Positions 58,651 through 64,000 of a DNA stretch of 64,000 bases are shown here, piece by piece; position 1 is the first letter of the stretch; the number at the start of each line of letters is the position of its first letter. The position numbers and the translations under genes are program-made. Below the pieces are notes generated by a model. It was given only the letters and a program-made list of their open reading frames with translations, was not told where the DNA came from and did no database searches. Source of the DNA: Isoetes taiwanensis (lineage: Eukaryota; Streptophyta; Lycopodiopsida; Isoetales; Isoetaceae); contig JAJEKV010000064.1 in NCBI GenBank assembly GCA_021234155.1, forward strand, positions 1,676,001 to 1,740,000. Reading direction: 5' to 3'.

Positions 58651-60120
58651 TACTAAGTCCTAGACATTCATTTCTAGTGATCAATCTGCAAAGCCACTAT
58701 CTAGTGCATCTAGAAAGGCAAGGGTAGCAGCTGCTTTACAGGTGTTGTCTGAAGGAAGTAAGGATGAGTTGTCGGCAATCTTGGACACATTAAAAGCCCG
58801 ACAGATTCAACTTCAACAACAATTGCCTCCATATGACATATTTTACCAGTCTGACTGTCAGAATGTGGTTCAAGCTTTTGGTATTCCTGTGTCTGAGGTA
58901 CCATCAAGCTCATATTAAGTGTGCTGAGAACTTATCTTCCTGTGCAGCTCTTGGGTATTTTACTGGTGGCTATTTAGATTTTTCGCGGTTTCGTGTTTGG
59001 TTATCTCGGCTTCTAAGACGTCTTCAACTTCCTCCTTTTCAGTCTATCAAGTTGTTGGCAAAAAACTTTGTTCTCATTATGTTTGAAAGTAGTGATGCAG
59101 TGGACTCTTTGGTATCAAGAGGGATTGATCCACTTGGTGGGGAATATGTACCAGTATTACTCTCCTAGCTTTACACCAGATACAATTCGTGATGCCTTGC
59201 TGGTTCTCATTACCTAATCTTCCTCCTGATCTAATGGCTCATCAATTACTAGTTGCAATTGCAACGGGACTTGGGGTTCATATCTCACACTCCATCATGA
59301 ATGGTACAAGGATTTGTGTTTCTATGCCTGTAGATTTGCCTTTACCAGATTGTATAGTTGTGAAGAGCGGGCCTTGGTATAAGAAGTTGGATCTTAAGCT
59401 TCTGAATAGTCCAGAATTAGCCCGTTTGTTTCCTGATAAGGAGGCTTTTGCTAGCTTTCGTCGAGGTACTCGTGCATCTCATGCATTTGTTCAACATTCT
59501 TCTCAGGTTCAAGCTCCTATTGTTATTTCTTCATCTATTCATGATCAACCTTTGACAGTTGCTTTGCATTCCTCGGCCATGGAAGATGCTTTACAAATAG
59601 TTCCAATGGTGTCATCCTTAGCACCGCCAGCTGCAGCAATAGTTCCTACCACTCTCCCCGTTATTGCTTCTGCTTCTTCTGCTTCTGAGGTTGTTATGGC
59701 TGATGGTCCTAATCAGTGTTGTTTTCGTACGCGTACGCTACGTTAATGTACGTTCAGTACCTTAGAGGATGTACAGTACGTCTCGTACTTTAAGAATGAA
59801 GGGTAAAAAAAAAAAAAAAAAAAAAAATTTAAGGGGGGTTAAACCATACAATAGTGTAATTTTGTGTCCTTAACATTTTTGTGCCCTAAAGTCAACATAG
59901 GCGACGCCGCATTTCATCTGGTTCTTCCTACAGAGAATCGAATACAGAGAATCGAAGAGGCCATTAGAGATCGATGGCAGCAGGTGGAGCCATGAGGAAT
60001 CATCAAACAACACTATGCTAATACTATGCTAATGGATACCGGACGATTTTAGCAGGTGAGAGCTCTCACAGACAAATCTTCATGTGCTTGATTTTTCTTG
60101 CTTTCTTGTCTTTAAAATCG

Positions 60121-60540
60121 ATTTACTGCAAGGTGTTCTGGTGCTGAGCAGGTGCATTTTCGAGCTGAGCAGGTGCATTTTCTACTACCTTCTATCTTTA
60201 TGTTTAGCTATGGCAAAAGATTTAGGCAATGCAAAGCAAGAGATACTGATATAACTCTCAGTTGCGAACATTGGGAATCTATTGATTTATCTTTGTGTTT
60301 TCTTTGTTGCACAAACATATGGAGATTTAAAGATTTACTGCAAGGTGTTCTGGTGCTGAGCAGGTGCATTTTCGAGCTGAGCAGGTGCATTTTCTACTAC
60401 CTTCTATCTTTATATTTAGCTATGGCAAAATATTTAGGCAATGCAAAGCAAGAGATACTGATATAACTCTCAGTTGCGAACATTGGGAATCTATTGATTT
60501 ATCTTTGTGTTTTCTTTGTTGCACAAACATATGGAGATAA
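60121..60540. repeat. 212-bp tandem duplication inside the MULE
   Basis: Units start at ATTTACTGCAAGGTGTTCTGG (60121 and 60333) and are almost identical through ATATGGAGAT. Each unit itself contains a short direct repeat of GAGCAGGTGCATTTT. Confidence 0.9.
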
Positions 60541-61167
60541 ACTAGATATTGTGTTTCCATTATAAGTTTCAATGGCATACTACTGTCCTTTATGCTACTT
60601 GGCAAAGTGACAAATAAAGTGATGCCTGCAAACGTACATTATGGGTCCCTATGTTCTGTTATGATTGGCTTTTGGTTTAAGATGATCCTTTACATGATTT
60701 CATTTTGCAAAATTAAGATTTCCTATGGAACTTTCTGCGTTTAACGTATCCCATTTCCAGCAAATATTTGCCTCTTCGTTGTCTTGGTAAATTTCCTTGA
60801 AATTAGGTGTTAGTATTCCTTCACTCTGATGCAGATTTTAATTTTGGTTCGTATTTGCCGTTTATTTATCCAGCTGACTCCCACTGATCAGTTAATGTAT
60901 TATTTCCTGCTGCTTCGTATAGTCCAGCATTCACTGAAACTGATAAATTAGTCAGAGCAGGAGAAAATGGTGAATTTGAAATGGAAACATGCTTGCAAGC
61001 CTGCCAAACTACTGAACAGTATGCATGCCATGTTGCCAGAACAGATGGCAGGTCCATGCAAAGTCAGTTTGTTTTTTGCCACGGCAATAGAGGAATTTGA
61101 AACTTCCATTTGCCAATTTCTAGTACTTTGTAGTATCTCCTGTAGTCAAGGGCACATATTTTATTAG

Positions 61168-61359
61168 GATCATTGCTTGTCGTCATTGCTGTTCTTATCA
61201 TCGGATTTGCTGCAGACCTTGGGTTTATGTTAGGGGATTCCCTGAGTTCTCGGGCTCGTCCTCGTGCAATTGTTATATTCGTTGTCGGATTTTGGCTCTT
61301 GGACTTGGCCAACAACACATTGCAGGGACCATGCAGAGCCCTTCTTGCCGATTATAGAG
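61168..61359 (+). pseudogene. Captured sucrose transporter (SUT/SUC) exon
   Basis: The 192-base exon lies between an acceptor (TTTTATTAG) and a donor (AG-GTAAGATAT). It encodes LLVVIAVLIIGFAADLGFML, then RARPRAIVIFVVGFWLLDLA and NNTLQGPCRALLADY. This matches the transmembrane III-IV region of plant H+/sucrose symporters (RPRA...GFW.LD.ANN.LQGPCRA.LAD). No other SUT exons are recognisable inside the element, so it appears to be a captured fragment with its introns. The reading frame is intact, which suggests recent capture or retention of the sequence. Confidence 0.8.
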
Positions 61360-62549
61360 GTAAGATATATGTGCATAGGCAGGTGTCCAATGTTTTGTTA
61401 GAATTCCACCATGGTTAAACATCGTCCTATGGAAGTTACAGAATTTCTTCCACTGCAAGTTCCAACTCTTTGCATTTTTGCAGGGGAAGAAGAACTGAAA
61501 ACTACCTTGCTTTCTAGAGGCTACTTCCTGGCAGTCACATTGTCTAGGAATGACTGTAGGTGAAAGAGTGAATGTGAAGCCATGGCTAAGTCATGAGTAC
61601 ATCTGGTCCTTATTGGAGTTCTGAAAGAAGGATTTCAAATGCTACCATTAGAAGCGGATTTTGCATGCTGTTTGGAAAGTCTTGTCATAAATATTATGTT
61701 TTGTATGCTTAGACTATATTGGACACTATAATTAAACATATAAAGAATTTAAAACCATAGAGAGCTCCTCCTCTACTGAAACAAAATCTGAAGAAGATGA
61801 AGAAAATGATGATGAAGTGCAATAAGCATTAGATGTTAAGTCTATGGAAGTCATAATTTTGGAGAATTGTTGCAATAACTTTTTACTATTGGCTACTACT
61901 ATGATAATGTCTTTTTAGAAAACTTATTCTGTTTTTGTGCTCATGTATAACACTACTATGTATTTACAATGGTCTTAATTACTACCATGGTCAAAAAAAA
62001 AAAACTAAAAATACAATAAGTTTTTTATATGTGTACTGTACGTACATAACATACACTACGTACTTTACGTATTGTACGCCAAATAAGACAACTGCTATTA
62101 AACGTACTTAAAGTACGCAAAACCTTTAAGGCACGAATAACGTACAGTACGTAAGAAGACGTATTGTACCCGAACGGTACACTACGTACGTGACTACACT
62201 GGTCCTAATCTTCAGTGTGCTAAAGAGTCATGGCAACAGGTCAATTGGAAGAAGGCAGCAAGGAAGAAGTCTGTTATGTCATCTCACGAGGCTATCCTGC
62301 CTCGTACTATTCAATGGCATGATAACTTGATGTCTGTTGATGATCATCTCGATCTTGCAGAACATGTTGATTGTGATGAGGCCATTAAACGCCTCAAGGT
62401 GGCACAAGGAGTATGATTATGTACTGTGTATGGGTGGTTTTGCTTAGTGGACTATCTCGTCCTCTAGGTTTTGAGTCCCATGTCACAAGTCCCTTGTATG
62501 TATCTTGATGTTCCTTGATAATAGATTGTCGTCCTTCAAAAAAAAAATA

Positions 62550-62790
62550 ACCAAAGCTGTTTGTGCATGTTACCGCTGCTTTTGCAGCAAGGCACTTATA
62601 CTTTACAAAAGTGCTCCACTATACATTTTGTACATTTTTCTTGTGCTCTTTAAGTGGGCTTTATCTGCACATTTTTCTGTCTCAAACATGTGCCCTTTAA
62701 ATTGAAGAGCTTATCTACTTGAAATAATTACAAGCATGTCACATATGCCAACGCAGATATCCTTATCATGCTGCTGTTGTTGTAGTCTCC
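62550..62790. other. Spacer
   Basis: Short AT-rich interval between the poly(A)-like end at 62548 and the WD40 fragment; nothing recognised. Confidence 0.35.
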
Positions 62791-62792
62791 TA

Positions 62793-63398
62793 TCATTGTT
62801 GAAAGAAGATGGAAGGTTGCCAAACATTGACAATCCCACCTTTATGTGCTGAAAACAAGCCAGTTTTAGCTATATAGAAAGCAGTAACATCTTTGCCAGT
62901 TGACATCGCACTGATCTGCATAAGATTTGGAAGATTGAAGACTCGAACTGTGCCACTGCTATAAGAACATAAGAGACGAGGCACCTGCTGTTGCAAATCC
63001 ATTGATATGGAAAATTTGAGAGGAGTATAGGAGAGCTCAGAATGCGAGCACAATATCTTGGGCACACCATCATCTGTTGTTATCCAAACTTTGATATCAC
63101 CATCTAATGCAGATGAGATGAGGTAAGAGTCCCAAAGTAACAAAGATGATATGGGCTTGGAATGGGTGCCCTCAAGAACACAGATGCACTACCAATCGCA
63201 AGGTTGCCAAATCTTGATGGAATTATCTCGTGATCCAGAACGAACTAAAGAATCAGTATATGTGAGACATGTAACAACTTCTTTGTGCCCTATAAGTATG
63301 GCTTCCAGTCGAAACTCGCGTGTTGCAAGGATGTATTGAAATGCCAATATGTTGCCATCTTCGCATCCAACGAAAAGGAAGTATGGTATATTTAACAA
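62793..63398 (-). pseudogene. WD40 protein fragment (ZFWD-like) with one stop
   Basis: Minus-strand frame: FVGCEDGNILAFQY, IGHKEVVTCLTYTDSLVRSG, SRDNSIKIWQ, then after a TAG stop (about 63199-63201) CICVLEGTHSKPISSLLLWD, YLISSALDGDIKVW, PRLLCSYSSGTVRVFNLP and GLFSAHKGGIVNVWQ. These are four to five WD blades. Order and wording resemble plant CCCH-zinc-finger WD proteins (ZFWD) as I remember them. The single stop replaces a residue that is usually Gln, consistent with CAG to TAG. Upstream exons with the zinc finger would lie above 63400, where I see only AT-rich DNA. Confidence 0.65.
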
Positions 63399-63399
63399 A

Positions 63400-64000
63400 A
63401 TTTAGACTTATTCAAATCTAATAGATGTACTTCAAAGATGCCATGGTATGATTAACAGTATTTTTAACTCTTATTGATTTTAATCATTTGTTTTGTTTAT
63501 CTTTAGATTAAAGGTATCATGGTTGCTAAAGTATAAAATTGCCTTCAAATTTTATTTTCACTTTAATTTAATTAGAATTATATTTTCATTTGAAATAAAC
63601 TCTGTATAATTAAAACATTATTTTTTCAAGATATTTAAAGAAAGTTTTAGATTTAGAACTAATTAAATAATTATTTTTATGTTTAAAAAAAATTGTATAA
63701 TTTATTATTGATTAAGTTTCAATAAATTTTCTTTCATCAATAATAAATTATTCAATAATTATTACTAAAATATTAGCTTTATAATTTAATTGATTTTGGC
63801 CTAAAACTTTTCTTAAAGGTATTTTTAAAAGTATAAAAGTTTGTAAATTGAAAAATTCTCATAATAGTTTTAAGTCAATCGTTTATCGAACCATCCGATT
63901 TCATTGCCAAATTTTAAATTTGTTAAATCACTAAAAATTAAAATTTTATATTCTTGAAATGTCTAATTCTAAATAGGATCAATTAAAAATCAATTTTATA
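63400..64000. other. Very AT-rich DNA
   Basis: The segment is markedly richer in A and T than the rest of the window, with runs such as AATTTTAAATTT. It could be an intron of the WD40 gene or decayed repeat. No gene seen. Confidence 0.4.

Larger units (their letters stand above)
59715..62200. mobile_element. Mutator-like (Pack-MULE-type) element
   Basis: The 2486-bp element is flanked by a perfect 10-bp duplication GGTCCTAATC (59705-59714 and 62201-62210). Ends are inverted: AGTGTTGTTTTCGTACG left, and AGTGTAGTCACGTACG as the reverse complement of the right. Both ends are packed with GTACGT/TACGTA words (59726-59800; 62025-62190). TSD length fits Mutator-like elements (8-11 bp). No transposase is present. 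The interior carries a sucrose-transporter exon, a 212-bp tandem duplication and an acidic ORF end (61745-61825). Confidence 0.85.
58660..62416 (+). pseudogene. DUF4283-like retroelement ORF, split by a DNA transposon
   Basis: Segments 58690-58918, 58880-59168 and 59189-59714 encode one protein in changing frames. The middle part reads FVLIMFESSDAVDSLVSRGIDPLGGEYV and CWFSLPNLPPDLMAHQLLVAIATGLG...RICVSMPVDLPLPD, which fits the DUF4283 pattern (W..L..LP.......L..IA..LG...CV..DL..PLP) seen in ORF1 of plant LINEs and related genes. At 59714 a 2486-bp element interrupts it; the frame resumes correctly at 62201 (KESWQQVNWKKAARKKS) and stops at 62414-62416. An A-run at 62539-62548 may be a poly(A) tail. 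Confidence 0.55.

Overview
The window looks like an intergenic, transposon-packed stretch of a large land-plant nuclear genome, most likely a fern. The evidence is intron-rich plant genes (a complete 7-exon MOB1 gene), an intronless plant-type histone H3, decayed PLS-type PPR genes, a sucrose-transporter exon, a chromodomain Ty3/gypsy element, many decayed LINEs, and AT-rich spacer DNA. The fern assignment is an inference from overall style; a lycophyte cannot be excluded.

Layout. 0.1-2.5 kb: decayed LINE (minus) abutting an EXO84-like exon. 4.3-11.1 kb: defective chromovirus (minus) with PBS, gag zinc knuckle, protease, RT/RNaseH, integrase and chromodomain. 12.8-16.7 kb: a DUF8039-like remnant and two opposed PPR pseudogenes. 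17.4 kb: histone H3. 18.8-29.2 kb: one non-coding/ORF-bearing unit present three times, cut by nested small elements, with a LINE 3' fragment and a decayed DUF7869-type gene between copies. 29.2-30.8 kb: LINE fragments. 33.4-35.0 kb: intact MOB1 gene (minus). 35.5-39.1 kb: a Crypton-like tyrosine-recombinase transposon (plus) with six coding exons. 41.1-41.4 kb: LINE 3' end with a long microsatellite tail. 44.9-45.4 kb: a complete 505-bp TRIM retroelement. 46.4-48.3 kb: a spliced gene (minus) encoding a protein with HUH and YxxK motifs (Rep-class endonuclease). 49.7 kb: small repeat related to the 18.8 kb insertion. 50.8-54.0 kb: LINE with a nested hAT-type MITE. 54.2-55.2 kb: a duplicated non-coding segment. 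58.7-62.4 kb: a DUF4283-like ORF split by a 2.5-kb Mutator-like element that carries a sucrose-transporter exon. 62.8-63.4 kb: WD40 (ZFWD-like) exon fragment. 63.4-64 kb: very AT-rich DNA.

The only genes that read as intact are MOB1 and histone H3. The most notable content is the pair of unusual transposon genes. The Crypton-like gene reads open across five in-phase GT-AG introns apart from one stop codon, keeps R/K/R/H/Y recombinase residues, and is flanked by a 12-bp direct repeat, each copy of which carries an inverted partner. The HUH gene carries H-L-H and YYMK motifs and resembles Replitron-type rather than Helitron proteins. Several small elements can be defined to the base because paralogous empty sites or perfect target-site duplications lie in the same window.
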